This document shows, one piece after another, positions 1 to 8,841 of a stretch of DNA of 64,000 nucleotides. The number at the start of each line of letters is the position of its first letter. Position 1 is the stretch's first letter. Both the position numbers and the translations under genes were made by a program. Below the pieces are notes generated by a model. That model saw only the letters and a list, made by a program, of their open reading frames with translations. It searched no databases and was not told where the DNA came from. Location of the stretch: contig NC_014387.1 of NCBI RefSeq assembly GCF_000145035.1, forward strand, positions 3,028,001 through 3,092,000, in the 5' to 3' direction. The stretch comes from Butyrivibrio proteoclasticus B316 (GTDB lineage Bacteria; Bacillota; Clostridia; Lachnospirales; Lachnospiraceae).

Positions 1-502
1 GCTCAGCAATATTCTCAGCAGTGATACCCATATGATAACCGCCGAAAGCATCTGTAAGAGCATCCTTGATCATAGCATCCTGAAGCTCACCCGAACCCAT
101 TCTGTAACCATAACGGCCCTGCTGCATAAGATAAGGAGCCATTGACATATTCTCCATACCGCCTGCTACGATAATATCAGCATCGCCCATTCCAATGAGC
201 TTGGCAGCAAGGTTTACGCAATGAAGTCCTGAACCGCAGAGTACATTGATTGTTGTTGCCGGTACTTCTACAGGGATTCCTGCATTAATAGCTGACTGTC
301 TAGCAGGATTCTGTCCAAGACCCGCCTGGATAACACATCCCATATATACTTCATCAACCTGCTCAGGCTTAACTCCTGCTCTTTTCAAAGCTTCCCTGAT
401 AACAATAGCACCAAGAGCCGGTGCCGGAGTTGTTGAAAGTGTTCCACCCATTGTTCCAATTGCTGTTCTGCATGCTCCTGCTAAAACTACTTTTCTTGCC
501 AT
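1..502 (-). CDS. Acetyl-CoA acetyltransferase (thiolase), partial at window edge
   Basis: This is the N-terminal ~167 residues of a thiolase; the rest lies left of the window. It begins [16 protein letters not shown], with GGAGGATGTT just before the ATG at 502. The nucleophile Cys is visible in the [12 protein letters not shown] segment, followed by the GGMENMS block, both standard in degradative/biosynthetic thiolases that condense two acetyl-CoA to acetoacetyl-CoA. It is a close paralogue of the operon thiolase at 13998-15191, matching it along most of the visible length. It is not in an operon with butyrate genes here: it has its own promoter and is preceded on the same strand by the metal transporter. 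Whether it serves butyrate synthesis or another acetoacetyl-CoA use cannot be told from the fragment. Confidence 0.95.
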   Translation of the reverse strand, partial: MARKVVLAGACRTAIGTMGGTLSTTPAPALGAIVIREALKRAGVKPEQVDEVYMGCVIQAGLGQNPARQSAINAGIPVEVPATTINVLCGSGLHCVNLAAKLIGMGDADIIVAGGMENMSMAPYLMQQGRYGYRMGSGELQDAMIKDALTDAFGGYHMGITAENIAE

Positions 503-574
503 AACATCCTCCATAAACACAATCTATATTTTGTTCAAAAACACATTAAATAATGTTACACATACCTATAAAAT

Positions 575-603
575 ATTTTATCACTTTAATCAATCTATCT
601 CAA
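575..603 (-). promoter_or_regulatory. Predicted sigma-A promoter of the left-edge thiolase
   Basis: On the minus strand, TTGAGA (598-603) and TAAAAT (575-580) are separated by exactly 17 bases, each one mismatch from the sigma-70/A consensus. The expected start of transcription, near 568, leaves a leader of about 65 bases before the thiolase ATG. Prediction by eye only. Confidence 0.6.
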
Positions 604-640
604 CGAAACATTGATATACTTGTTTCTATTGAAAGATAAT

Positions 641-1381
641 CTATTGCAGGCGAAGTGGTAATTCAAGTCCATGCTCCGTAAGCAGTTTTTCATCTGACAA
701 TACTTCCCTGGTACTTCCGTCAGCTATTATTAGGCCATCATCCAAGAGTACTGTTCTCTCGCATGTATCCATGATGAAGTCAAGATCATGAGATGTTACA
801 AGTTTAAGAGAATTAATCTCATTTAGGATCTTGATAAGGTTCTTTCTGTTTCGTGGATCAAGCGCTATCGACGGCTCATCCATTATTATTATGTCAGGCT
901 CCATAGCAAGGATTGTTGCAATTGAAGCCAGCTTCTTTTCTCCGCCCGAAAGTTTATAAGTCTGTTTCTTCCTCAGCTCTGTAATATGTACTTTTTCAAG
1001 TGCCTGACAAACTCTTTTCTCAACCTCTTCATCAGATAGCCCATAATTTTGCGGTCCAAACGCAACGTCATCTTCTATAGTTGATAAAAAAAGCTGGCTG
1101 TCCGAGTCCTGAAACACATATCCAATATGCTCTCTTACATGACTTAGATTCTTTTTATCCACAGGATGTCCTGCAACTTCAAGCTTTCCACTGTAATCCA
1201 GATACAGACCAACCAATAATTTCATGAGCGTAGATTTACCAATTCCGTTTGCACCAATTATTCCTATGCTCTCGCCATCGTGCGCAACCAGATTTATATC
1301 AGTCAGCACCTGCTCATCCTTCTCATAAGCAAAGCTCAAATGTTCAATTCGTAATAATTCTCCGCAAATACCTGTATGCAT
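641..1381 (-). CDS. cbiO: ECF-type nickel/cobalt transporter ATP-binding protein
   Basis: This 246-residue ABC ATPase powers a cytoplasmic-membrane metal importer. The Walker A motif is GANGIGKST (about residues 43-51), the signature is LSGGEKK, the Walker B is IIIMDEPS, and a switch His follows in VTSHDLD, so all catalytic elements are present. The Q-loop region reads GYVFQDSDSQLF, typical of EcfA/CbiO proteins. It is the last gene of a cbiM-cbiQ-cbiO order on the minus strand, 64 bases after the permease, which supports a dedicated Ni2+ or Co2+ uptake system and not a shared vitamin ECF module. Nickel and cobalt cannot be told apart from this subunit. Confidence 0.9.
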   Translation of the reverse strand: MHTGICGELLRIEHLSFAYEKDEQVLTDINLVAHDGESIGIIGANGIGKSTLMKLLVGLYLDYSGKLEVAGHPVDKKNLSHVREHIGYVFQDSDSQLFLSTIEDDVAFGPQNYGLSDEEVEKRVCQALEKVHITELRKKQTYKLSGGEKKLASIATILAMEPDIIIMDEPSIALDPRNRKNLIKILNEINSLKLVTSHDLDFIMDTCERTVLLDDGLIIADGSTREVLSDEKLLTEHGLELPLRLQ

Positions 1382-1445
1382 CTCATCCTCTTTCTAAAAA
1401 AGCTCTTTTCACAATACATATGACAACAAATCATTCAAGAATATA

Positions 1446-2243
1446 TCATCCAAAAATTCCCGAATGCCGGATAAAGACAAAAGCTATGATCCAAATTACC
1501 GGATACAGCACATCTATTGCCCTTACTTTCTTCTTCCTGACTCTGAAATCGCCGGTAAATCCCCTTAAAAGCATACTCTCATAAACGTCCTCAGCCTTGT
1601 CCATGCTGCGAAGGAGCCACTGTCCAACTAAAGTTCCCCAGGCCTTATAATGGATTCCGTTCTGGTGCGGTGCTCTTAATTTGTATGCAGTCATGATCCT
1701 GTCAGCTTCAATAGCCATAATTCCAAAGTATCTGTATATAAGAAGTATTACAATCACCATTACTTTCGGTACGTGAAGGCATCTAAGCGCATAGCATATA
1801 TCATCTATCGACGTGGTTGCTATGAGAATATATGCCGCAAGAACACTATAAAAGCCCTTTAGCATTACAGTTATCATTGACACCATTCCACCTGTTATCC
1901 TAATGGTAAAAGAGCTGTCTCCGGAAATACTATACAAAGTGTAAAGAGTCTTATCCAAAAAAGGATTAAATATACCTACAAAAAGGACCAGCGGAAGAAT
2001 GAGTCTCATCCTGTACAGTCCCTCTTTAAAAGAAAGCTCACCCACAATAAAGCCAAATATAGGGTAAACAGCCATAACAAGAAGCGGCGCAATACTATAT
2101 TTATCAAATGACACCACAGTAAATATGTATAAAACGCTAAGAAGCAGCTTCCCCAGCGGATGAAGGTCATTCATCCAGTGGGAACGCTGCTGCAAATTTT
2201 GTAATTTATTTAGTTCGTTTATATTTTTCTCAATTGAATTCAT
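1446..2243 (-). CDS. cbiQ: ECF-type nickel/cobalt transporter transmembrane (T) component
   Basis: A 265-residue integral membrane protein of the CbiQ/EcfT family. It couples the ATPase to the substrate-binding CbiM protein. Several hydrophobic segments are visible between residues 25 and 160. The C-terminal half carries the two family coupling patches with Ala-Arg-Gly-like signatures, here KLRAPH (around residue 190) and LLRGFTG (around residue 226), which dock into the ATPase. The start at 2243 lacks a strong ribosome binding site; the internal Met24 is another possible start. It sits 46 bases after the CbiM stop. The C-terminus ends with a hydrophobic segment and a short polar tail. Confidence 0.88.
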   Translation of the reverse strand: MNSIEKNINELNKLQNLQQRSHWMNDLHPLGKLLLSVLYIFTVVSFDKYSIAPLLVMAVYPIFGFIVGELSFKEGLYRMRLILPLVLFVGIFNPFLDKTLYTLYSISGDSSFTIRITGGMVSMITVMLKGFYSVLAAYILIATTSIDDICYALRCLHVPKVMVIVILLIYRYFGIMAIEADRIMTAYKLRAPHQNGIHYKAWGTLVGQWLLRSMDKAEDVYESMLLRGFTGDFRVRKKKVRAIDVLYPVIWIIAFVFIRHSGIFG

Positions 2244-2289
2244 ACATGTAGCTTAGCACATTTTTACCAACTTATATATTGGTATTTTT

Positions 2290-3300
2290 TCAGGCTGCTA
2301 TATCCTTTTTCCTGAAAAATCTAAACGCATAGGAAGCACCGACACAAACGCCAACCACTACAAGTGCGCCGACAATTCCTGAAAAACTTGTACCTACAGG
2401 TGATTCACTATCTTTAAAAGCATAATCAGGTAAAAGAGATGTTGTCTCCTGAATGTTTGCCGCAGTTTCATAGGCACCACCATCTGCTTCAAGTTCTGTT
2501 GTTCCGGCAACCTGTTCCATAGACCACTCAAGTCCGTCAGGAAAAGCAGATGCGAATAAGGAAATAGCTCCTCCGCAGATAGCTGCTGCCACTGCGATTG
2601 CAATGATAGTTCCCTTAAATGAGAGCTTACCTTCATTTACCTTAACATCCTCAGATTTGCCAACCCCCCATAAAAGCTCTGGTCTGGCTTCATTTACAAA
2701 CACAAGGACAGCTGCAGTGATCAGGCCTTCAACAAGACCAATTGCAAGATGTATAGGCTGCATTGTTCCCACAAATACTGAGAACGGGAGCTCTGTTATT
2801 CCAGACAATAAAGTCTCTATACTAACAGAGAAAGCTCCCATCTGAAGTGTCAGTACACATCCAAGAATTGATGCAACTATTATCTTGATCCTAGAAGCTC
2901 CCTTTCTCATAATTGGCTTCCAGATCAGCATGGCACCTACAAAGCACCCGTAAAAGGCCATATTCCATATATTACATCCAAGTGCCAAAAGGCCTCCATC
3001 AGCAAACAAAAGGCACTGAACCAGTAGAACTCCTATCATTGTGAGGAATCCTGCGTAAGGTCCAAGCATAGCAGATAACATCATGCCTCCGCAAAGATGT
3101 CCTGAAGAACCCGTTCCCGGAATGGTAAAGTTGAGCATCTGAGTTGCAAATACAAAAGCTCCCATTACGCCCATAACAGGAATCTTCTTAGGATCGTTCT
3201 CCTCTCTGACTTTTTTTACAGAAACTCCCGCTGCTCCTGTTGATAATACATACATTGTCCCAGCTACTGCCGGTGCCACAAGGGCATCTGCCATATGCAT
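2290..3300 (-). CDS. cbiM: ECF-type nickel/cobalt substrate-capture protein, CbiM with fused CbiN/PDGLE region
   Basis: A 336-residue membrane protein that captures the metal. I place the start at 3300, so that the protein begins MHMADALVAP. In CbiM/NikM proteins the N-terminal Met-His-Met itself binds the metal, so the start matters. An upstream in-frame ATG at 3318 would bury it, and GGAGGAGG lies 8 bases before the 3300 start. The N-terminal ~210 residues are multi-spanning; the C-terminal ~110 residues hold an extracytoplasmic segment with FPDGLEW and a last membrane helix, which is the CbiN-like PDGLE domain fused in frame. This makes a three-gene MN-Q-O transporter. Two hairpins occupy its leader. 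Nickel or cobalt specificity is unresolved. Confidence 0.88.
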   Translation of the reverse strand: MHMADALVAPAVAGTMYVLSTGAAGVSVKKVREENDPKKIPVMGVMGAFVFATQMLNFTIPGTGSSGHLCGGMMLSAMLGPYAGFLTMIGVLLVQCLLFADGGLLALGCNIWNMAFYGCFVGAMLIWKPIMRKGASRIKIIVASILGCVLTLQMGAFSVSIETLLSGITELPFSVFVGTMQPIHLAIGLVEGLITAAVLVFVNEARPELLWGVGKSEDVKVNEGKLSFKGTIIAIAVAAAICGGAISLFASAFPDGLEWSMEQVAGTTELEADGGAYETAANIQETTSLLPDYAFKDSESPVGTSFSGIVGALVVVGVCVGASYAFRFFRKKDIAA

Positions 3301-3357
3301 ATTGCTTGCCTCCTCCATAGTAATTTAAAAGTATTAGCATTCATTGCGGATAGCTTT

Positions 3358-3394
3358 TATATCATAGGAAATCCGGAAGAATATCTATGATATA
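3358..3394 (-). promoter_or_regulatory. Inverted repeat upstream of cbiM, candidate operator
   Basis: A perfect 10-base inverted repeat (TATATCATAG and CTATGATATA) with a 17-base spacer lies 58 bases before the cbiM start. Its length and spacing suit a dimeric or tetrameric metalloregulator. It does not match the E. coli NikR arrangement, in which the half-sites point the other way. It could equally be an RNA hairpin in the leader. Confidence 0.4.
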
Positions 3395-3448
3395 AAAATG
3401 GTGCGCCAGCATACTGAGTATCGGACAATTCTCAGCATGCTACACACC
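3394..3448 (-). terminator. Strong hairpin between mtnA and cbiM, terminator or leader element
   Basis: On the minus strand GGTGTG-(T)-AGCATGCTGAG pairs with CTCAGTATGCT-(GG)-CGCACC around a 12-base loop: a 6-bp and an 11-bp helix, each with one G-U pair. ATTTTTAT follows, as in a rho-independent terminator. It could end mtnA transcription or act as an attenuator in the cbiM leader. No cobalamin-riboswitch box was found. Confidence 0.6.
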
Positions 3449-3544
3449 TTGGCAATATCATAAGTATAGATTGTACAAAATTTACTCGCAAGCCCCCTGG
3501 GGGGTTCTATTTTTGCATTTTTTAACTTTTTATTAAGGCAAAGA

Positions 3545-4666
3545 TTATTTCTTTTGGATTTTATTGAACAAATCCGCGATAGCTTCTTTATATGGCGCCC
3601 CCAGAACTCCATATTCTGTTACAATGCCCGCTATCAGTTCGTTGTCTGTCACATCAAAAGCCGGGTTATATACTTTGATTCCCTCCGGAGCCATGCGCTC
3701 CTTGTACCACATCTCAGTTACTTCCTCAGGCTTTCGCTGCTCAATGTTGATTTCCTCACCTGTAGGTGTATTTATATCTATTGTTGACGTTGGAGCACAG
3801 ACATAGAATGGAATATTGTAGCGCTTTGCTACTGTTGCAACAACGCTTGTTCCTATCTTATTGGCCGCATCACCATTTGCAGCTACTCTGTCACAGCCAA
3901 CAAATATTGCATTGATAGCTCCGCTCTTCATAAGAGATGCAGACATATTGTCGCATAAAAGAGTTGTATCTATTCCTGCAGAATGAAGCTCGTAAGCTGT
4001 AAGTCTGGCTCCCTGTAAAAGAGGTCTTGTCTCGTCGCAGTAAACCTTGATGTTCATACCTTTTTCATGTGCAAGATACATTGGCGCTGTGGCTGTTCCA
4101 TACTTGCAGGTTGCAAGCTGTCCCGCATTGCAATGTGTCAGAAGTCCATAGCCATCTTTTATGAGTGTGAGACCATACTCACCAATCCTGCGGCATACAT
4201 CAATGTCTTCAGCCTTAATGCGCTCAGACTCATCTCTCATCTCACAGATCATGCCTTTTAAATCATATTCTTTTGCAGAATCCAGGCATACTGAGCCGTC
4301 CTCTAAAGCCTTGATATTACAGAATTCAAAAATATGATTCTGCATCCTCTTAAGTGCCCAGGAAAGATTTACAGCTGTAGGCCTTGATGAATTCAGATAA
4401 TCACTCTTTTCCTTAAGTTCTCCAATAAACTCATTATAGTTTTCTGCCTTAGAGTGCTTCATTAAAAGATATATTCCAAAGCCTGCTGTAACGCCTATAG
4501 CAGGCGCACCTCTAACCTGCAAAAGATAAATAGCATCCCAGATTTCCTGTGCAGTGTGAAGTCTGATCATCTCAGTCTTCCCCGGTAAAAGAGTCTGGTC
4601 AATTATCTCTATGGCATCGTCATCATCAACAAGTGCCACTGTCTCATAGTCTAAAATATTGCTCAT
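3545..4666 (-). CDS. mtnA: S-methyl-5-thioribose-1-phosphate isomerase
   Basis: A 373-residue cytoplasmic enzyme that converts 5-methylthioribose-1-phosphate to the ribulose form in methionine salvage. The catalytic pair of the family is present: Cys179 in THCNAGQLAT and Asp259 in GCDRVAANGD. The NKIGT and VCAPTSTID blocks follow. The start at 4666 has AAGGGAGCG upstream; the longer open frame to 4816 overlaps the rhamnosidase gene and lacks family similarity in its extra 50 residues. The gene lies 34 bases after the GH78 stop, so the two are probably co-transcribed. No mtnK, mtnN or later salvage gene is in the window. In anaerobes MtnA can also serve a 5'-deoxyadenosine/methylthioadenosine shunt; that role is not visible here. 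Confidence 0.93.
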   Translation of the reverse strand: MSNILDYETVALVDDDDAIEIIDQTLLPGKTEMIRLHTAQEIWDAIYLLQVRGAPAIGVTAGFGIYLLMKHSKAENYNEFIGELKEKSDYLNSSRPTAVNLSWALKRMQNHIFEFCNIKALEDGSVCLDSAKEYDLKGMICEMRDESERIKAEDIDVCRRIGEYGLTLIKDGYGLLTHCNAGQLATCKYGTATAPMYLAHEKGMNIKVYCDETRPLLQGARLTAYELHSAGIDTTLLCDNMSASLMKSGAINAIFVGCDRVAANGDAANKIGTSVVATVAKRYNIPFYVCAPTSTIDINTPTGEEINIEQRKPEEVTEMWYKERMAPEGIKVYNPAFDVTDNELIAGIVTEYGVLGAPYKEAIADLFNKIQKK

Positions 4667-4700
4667 TTTGCGCTCCCTTTTAATCTTATTTATCTGCTTC

Positions 4701-7700
4701 TTACCAGTTAATTGTATATTTCCCGCCTGCATAGTCCTTAACTTCGCCTGTCGGAAGAATAAGAGTACATGTAGAATCAACAGGTACTGTGATCGATATT
4801 TCTTTAGCAGCCGCATTCCAGGAAACCTTTATAAGCCCACTTCTGGTCTTTAGTGACCCCTCTGCGCTCTCAAGAGCTTCCGTAACAGTAGGTTTTACAT
4901 AAAAATGCTTGTATCCCGGTTCCTCTTCATCAGCCCTGATCCCCAGAATATCACTGTAACAAAATGCCAGAACGCTTGAGTATGCCGCATGGTTAAGCGA
5001 TCCTGTTATTTCATAAATGCCATCAGGATAAGGATTTCCATCTCTGTCCTGATATCTGAATACTCCCATATCCTCAGGATTGGTAGTCATCCCCATGGAA
5101 AGAGGATGCGCCAGCCCTCCTGGACTGGTATTAGTCATGACCTTAACTGCTGTACTTCCATAGCCGTTTTGCGAAAGAGCAGGCAGATAATGTGCCATTC
5201 CTGCATACCCCGGGTAAAAGAGGTATGAACCATACTCACTTAAAATATTAAGTCTCTCTGCTGCCTCCAGCTTCATGTCCTCCGGGAAAAGATCAAATGC
5301 TATCCCCAAAGCATACGCAGTTTCTGATTCTGCGTCAGCCTCCAGTATGCCTGCAGCAACTGAAGGGTCCTCTCTTATAAACGTCTCCTGCCATTTTCCG
5401 GCAAACGCATCTGCATAACCACCATAAATTGCAGCCTTATCTTCATTGCCTAACACTTTATTCATCCTGGCAACAAGTCTTGCTGAATGCGCTGCCCAGG
5501 CAGTATCTGACAAAGCCTGCGGAGTCGTCTGGCCGGATAAATGATCTCCATAACCATCTGTTGTTAAAAGATAATCCTCAGACCTTCCAACCAAATAGTC
5601 AACCCACTTCTCGGAAGCTCCTATATTATCAGTAATTATCGACTCATCACCATAATGCAGATAAGCATTCCATGTAATCTGTGTAATACTGTCTCCCCAG
5701 CAACTATGGCCACCAAACGGATTATTGGTGGGAGCCACATCATTTATTGAGCCATCTCCCGCCTGCTGCGTTCTAAGCTCTTTTAAATAATTGCGATAAA
5801 ACTTTTCCGTGTCATATGCATACATGGCAAATCCCGATACTGCCTGCGCATCACCTGACCATCCAAGTCGCTCATCTCTCTGGGCACAGTCAGTAGGATT
5901 ATCCATCATATTCGCCCTAAGACTATAAATCGAATTCTGATAAAGCCTATTGATTGTTTCATCCGAACAGCTAAATTCTCCCGTCTGCTCCACATTAGAA
6001 GAAATAGCAATTGCTCTTATGGCATCAGAAGGTATCTGCCAATCAAGTCCAATTATTTCTACATATCTAAAGCCATGGTAAGTGTGAGAAAAGCAAAGTT
6101 TTCCACAAGATTGATTTCCACAAACATAATAGTCAGTACTTTTTGCAGACAAAAGCCCTTTTGTCCAGACAGAGCCTTTTTCTCCATCCCTGCCTGCCGG
6201 GATCATATTATCATCGTTTAATATCTCGCCGTATCTAAAAGTAATCACCTGGCCATTCTTTAATTCAATGCCAGCTTCATCTGCATTTCCGGTATCATTA
6301 CCGGTTTCTGTCTGACTTCCTGTAAGCCTATCCAGATCTATCTCAATAGTTCCTGCAATATTCTGTCCAAAGTCATATACAAAATGCCCGCTTTCAGTCT
6401 TGCTGACACCGGTGTACTCAAGGCTACCCCACTCCGAAATAGACTCATTTTCCTTATGACATATCTGCGCTTTTATAAACTTATCATCGACAGCATCAAG
6501 CAAAGGCTGACTCCAGTTCCCCGTAGAATATATATTCAGTCTGTCATCAATGATCTCTCCCTGATAGATGTCATCAAATCTATATCTACTGTCTCTGCTG
6601 ACCCAAAAGCTGTCATCAGTTGGAATTACCTCTTTGGTCCCGTCCTTGTAATTTATTACAAGTTCACCCTTCACCGCCAGGTCATCTCCCCAGGGCGCAG
6701 CCACTTCAGGGTATCCAACCGCCCTGTCATAGAACCCATGGAAAAGATATATATACAGATCATTAGTATCTTCAAGCATGTCAGTCACATTGTAAGTAAC
6801 ATAATTAAGATACTTATCAAACACCATTTTCCCGGGGTCAAAAAAGTTTTCTGAAACCTTCTGTCCATTTAACTCTATATCAAAAGAGCCAAGAGCCGTC
6901 ATATACAAATACGCGCTATCCAGCTTCTTTTTATCAATATCAATTTCACGCTTAAAAACTCCGGCCGGATCTTTATCTGTTTCTGATAGTGTAAATCCGG
7001 ACGTAATGATCATGCTCTTTCCCTTGGTATCATAAGCATACTTATAATACATTGGGTCAAAGGCACTCTCCTGCACTCCTTCATAATCGTAGCTATGAAG
7101 CTTATTCTCAAAAATCCCGTCAAAACAATCGCTAAAAATCTCCTGGCCAGCAGAAGTCACTTCAATATCATCAATATAAGCTTTGTCTGTGCCTCTTGAT
7201 TTGTAGGTTCCAACGCAGGCAAGCTCAAACTCAGGTACAGTTATCTCTCCAAGCTCCTGATCATTTACTGATACGCTGGCTTTATCGCCGCTCACAGCTA
7301 TCCTCACATTATAGACACCTGCAATTTCACTCTTTTGCCCGTCATCCAAATTATCAGACTCTGAATCTTCACTTACTGGCTCAAGCGGAATCTCTGCTTT
7401 ATAGCTGTTATCCTCAACGCCTCCATTAAAGCTTCTAAAAGTGAAACATTCATTTCCTTCAACAGCTCTGATTCCGTATAATGAAACTCTTCCGTACTCT
7501 CCATTGGAATCTCCAAGAGCAAAACTTGCTTCAGTTCCGCTTACAGCCATGACAAAAGATGCTTCATATTCTTTAGGATGCACATTCCCAGAAAACGTGC
7601 CTTGGTCAGCTTCATTTTCCTTTGGAGCACTTAAAAAATGCGCTCTGCTCATGCCAGGATCATATTCATCTATAAGAGGAATCTCTTTTTCTTTTGAAAC

Positions 7701-7826
7701 AGTTTTATCGCCGCCAATGTCACAGCCTGATAGCCCCGGCAATAACATCGCAATTGCAATAAGCGTCGCAATTATTTTCGTTCCTCTTAGCCTCTCATTT
7801 TTTCCTGCAAACAACCTTTTATCCAC
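4701..7826 (-). CDS. GH78 alpha-L-rhamnosidase, predicted lipoprotein
   Basis: A 1041-residue secreted enzyme expected to cleave terminal alpha-L-rhamnose from rhamnogalacturonan or other glycans. A hydrophobic N-terminus ends in the lipobox LSGC (about residues 32-35), so it should be anchored on the outer face of the membrane. A concanavalin-like segment and a beta-rich accessory region precede the (alpha/alpha)6 catalytic domain, recognised by NPTDCAQRDERLGWSGDAQ, whose acidic residues include the family's general acid. A C-terminal beta domain follows. The frame opens with GTG at 7826; TTG at 7814 has a better-spaced AGGTGG and may be the true start. It follows a Sel1-like gene by only 18 bases and precedes mtnA by 34, so the context is a mixed operon. 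Confidence 0.88.
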   Translation of the reverse strand: MDKRLFAGKNERLRGTKIIATLIAIAMLLPGLSGCDIGGDKTVSKEKEIPLIDEYDPGMSRAHFLSAPKENEADQGTFSGNVHPKEYEASFVMAVSGTEASFALGDSNGEYGRVSLYGIRAVEGNECFTFRSFNGGVEDNSYKAEIPLEPVSEDSESDNLDDGQKSEIAGVYNVRIAVSGDKASVSVNDQELGEITVPEFELACVGTYKSRGTDKAYIDDIEVTSAGQEIFSDCFDGIFENKLHSYDYEGVQESAFDPMYYKYAYDTKGKSMIITSGFTLSETDKDPAGVFKREIDIDKKKLDSAYLYMTALGSFDIELNGQKVSENFFDPGKMVFDKYLNYVTYNVTDMLEDTNDLYIYLFHGFYDRAVGYPEVAAPWGDDLAVKGELVINYKDGTKEVIPTDDSFWVSRDSRYRFDDIYQGEIIDDRLNIYSTGNWSQPLLDAVDDKFIKAQICHKENESISEWGSLEYTGVSKTESGHFVYDFGQNIAGTIEIDLDRLTGSQTETGNDTGNADEAGIELKNGQVITFRYGEILNDDNMIPAGRDGEKGSVWTKGLLSAKSTDYYVCGNQSCGKLCFSHTYHGFRYVEIIGLDWQIPSDAIRAIAISSNVEQTGEFSCSDETINRLYQNSIYSLRANMMDNPTDCAQRDERLGWSGDAQAVSGFAMYAYDTEKFYRNYLKELRTQQAGDGSINDVAPTNNPFGGHSCWGDSITQITWNAYLHYGDESIITDNIGASEKWVDYLVGRSEDYLLTTDGYGDHLSGQTTPQALSDTAWAAHSARLVARMNKVLGNEDKAAIYGGYADAFAGKWQETFIREDPSVAAGILEADAESETAYALGIAFDLFPEDMKLEAAERLNILSEYGSYLFYPGYAGMAHYLPALSQNGYGSTAVKVMTNTSPGGLAHPLSMGMTTNPEDMGVFRYQDRDGNPYPDGIYEITGSLNHAAYSSVLAFCYSDILGIRADEEEPGYKHFYVKPTVTEALESAEGSLKTRSGLIKVSWNAAAKEISITVPVDSTCTLILPTGEVKDYAGGKYTINW

Positions 7827-7844
7827 CTATCGCATTTAAATACA

Positions 7845-8039
7845 TTACAGTTTCCCCAATAGCTCCTGAGCAACTTCACTTCCGTGTTTTGCAGCATAAG
7901 AAGCCCACTTTTTTGCTTTAGCAGGATTCTTATCGCCAAAACTGCCTTTATAATATCCAACAGCTATCTCTTCAGCAGCCTCAATACTTCCCTTGCCTGC
8001 CTTATCAATTAAATCTAATAATTTTTGTTTCTTGTCCAT
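7845..8039 (-). CDS. Small Sel1-like repeat protein
   Basis: A 64-residue protein with no signal peptide. Residues 19-64 fit one Sel1-like repeat: two helices with Ala-rich spacing (AAEEIAVGYYKGS, then AKKWASYAAKHGS) and a conserved Gly turn. Sel1 repeats normally occur in tandem as protein-protein interaction scaffolds. A single free repeat is unusual and its partner is unknown. It lies 16 bases after the AlkD-like stop and 18 bases before the rhamnosidase gene, inside the same apparent operon. Confidence 0.6.
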   Translation of the reverse strand: MDKKQKLLDLIDKAGKGSIEAAEEIAVGYYKGSFGDKNPAKAKKWASYAAKHGSEVAQELLGKL

Positions 8040-8055
8040 TTACTATAATTCTCCA

Positions 8056-8727
8056 TTACCTAAATCTTTTCAAATATTCCTTGTGCTCATCAGACACCCT
8101 AAAGCTCTCTACAGCCTTTTGTATTGCCTTCTTATGTACCCAGTCATCAAGCCTGTGCTCCTCTATATACTTGACGCTTTCGTCATATCTTTTGGCCAGA
8201 GCAGTTGCAAAGTACCAGGCCACCATCATCTTAAGGTAGTAGTCATCTCCCCTTTTGGATGCCACAAGTTCAAGATATTCCTCTTTGAAATCATCTCCAA
8301 GGTACTCATTCATCAGCATACGAATGCCAAATCTAGCGGTATAAACTTCGTCTGAGGCTATCCACTTTTTCACATAAGGAAGGAGCTTTTCATGGTTCCT
8401 TTTAAAAGACTTGGGAGTTGCCTGGTCAGACACCGGCCAGCAATCAACAAAAGGAAGAAACTCCTCAACCCTTTGAACTGTCTCATCAAAATCCTTTATC
8501 ATTGAAATAACAAAAAAGTGCACAAGATTCTCCTCATAATATTTATGCGGAAGATCATTTAAGAATTCATCCCTGTCCTTATTGGCAAACACCTCTTTAG
8601 CTATAGTACGCATTTGTGGAGTTCTGACGCCAATAATTATAGAGGGGTCAATATTAGGTACAAGTTTAGCCTGAAACTCCTTGTACTCATCATCTTTTTC
8701 CTTAATTAGTCTTTCGTAAACATCCAT
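8056..8727 (-). CDS. AlkD-like DNA alkylation repair protein
   Basis: A 223-residue protein made of HEAT-like helical repeats, resembling the AlkD family of DNA glycosylases that remove bulky or positively charged alkylated bases. Family segments visible are GVRTPQMR near the N-terminus, FVDCWPVSDQATPKSF in the middle, and YYLKMMVAWYFATALAK. The start at 8727 (MDVYERL) has AAGGAG six bases upstream; the longer frame starting at 8745 simply reads through that ribosome binding site. It heads a tight run with the Sel1-like and GH78 genes. Whether it is an active glycosylase or a non-enzymatic relative cannot be decided by eye. Confidence 0.8.
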   Translation of the reverse strand: MDVYERLIKEKDDEYKEFQAKLVPNIDPSIIIGVRTPQMRTIAKEVFANKDRDEFLNDLPHKYYEENLVHFFVISMIKDFDETVQRVEEFLPFVDCWPVSDQATPKSFKRNHEKLLPYVKKWIASDEVYTARFGIRMLMNEYLGDDFKEEYLELVASKRGDDYYLKMMVAWYFATALAKRYDESVKYIEEHRLDDWVHKKAIQKAVESFRVSDEHKEYLKRFR

Positions 8728-8791
8728 GGGATTCTCCTTATACAACCTAATCTTGGTGCATGAAAATTATACTTGAAATAGACCAAAATGT

Positions 8792-8825
8792 AAAAAAATG
8801 GTAACCACAAAAATGTGGTTACCAT
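8792..8825 (-). terminator. Rho-independent terminator of the butyrate operon
   Basis: A perfect 12-bp stem (ATGGTAACCACA with its complement) around a 4-base loop is followed on the minus strand by seven T residues. It lies 17 bases after the etfA stop and closes the thl-crt-hbd-bcd-etfB-etfA operon. Confidence 0.92.
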
Positions 8826-8841
8826 CTCTTTTCTAAATAAA

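Noticed and set aside
3301..3544. Cobalamin or NiCo riboswitch upstream of cbiM
   Set aside because: No cobalamin-box sequence and no convincing four-helix arrangement were found; only two simple hairpins are visible.
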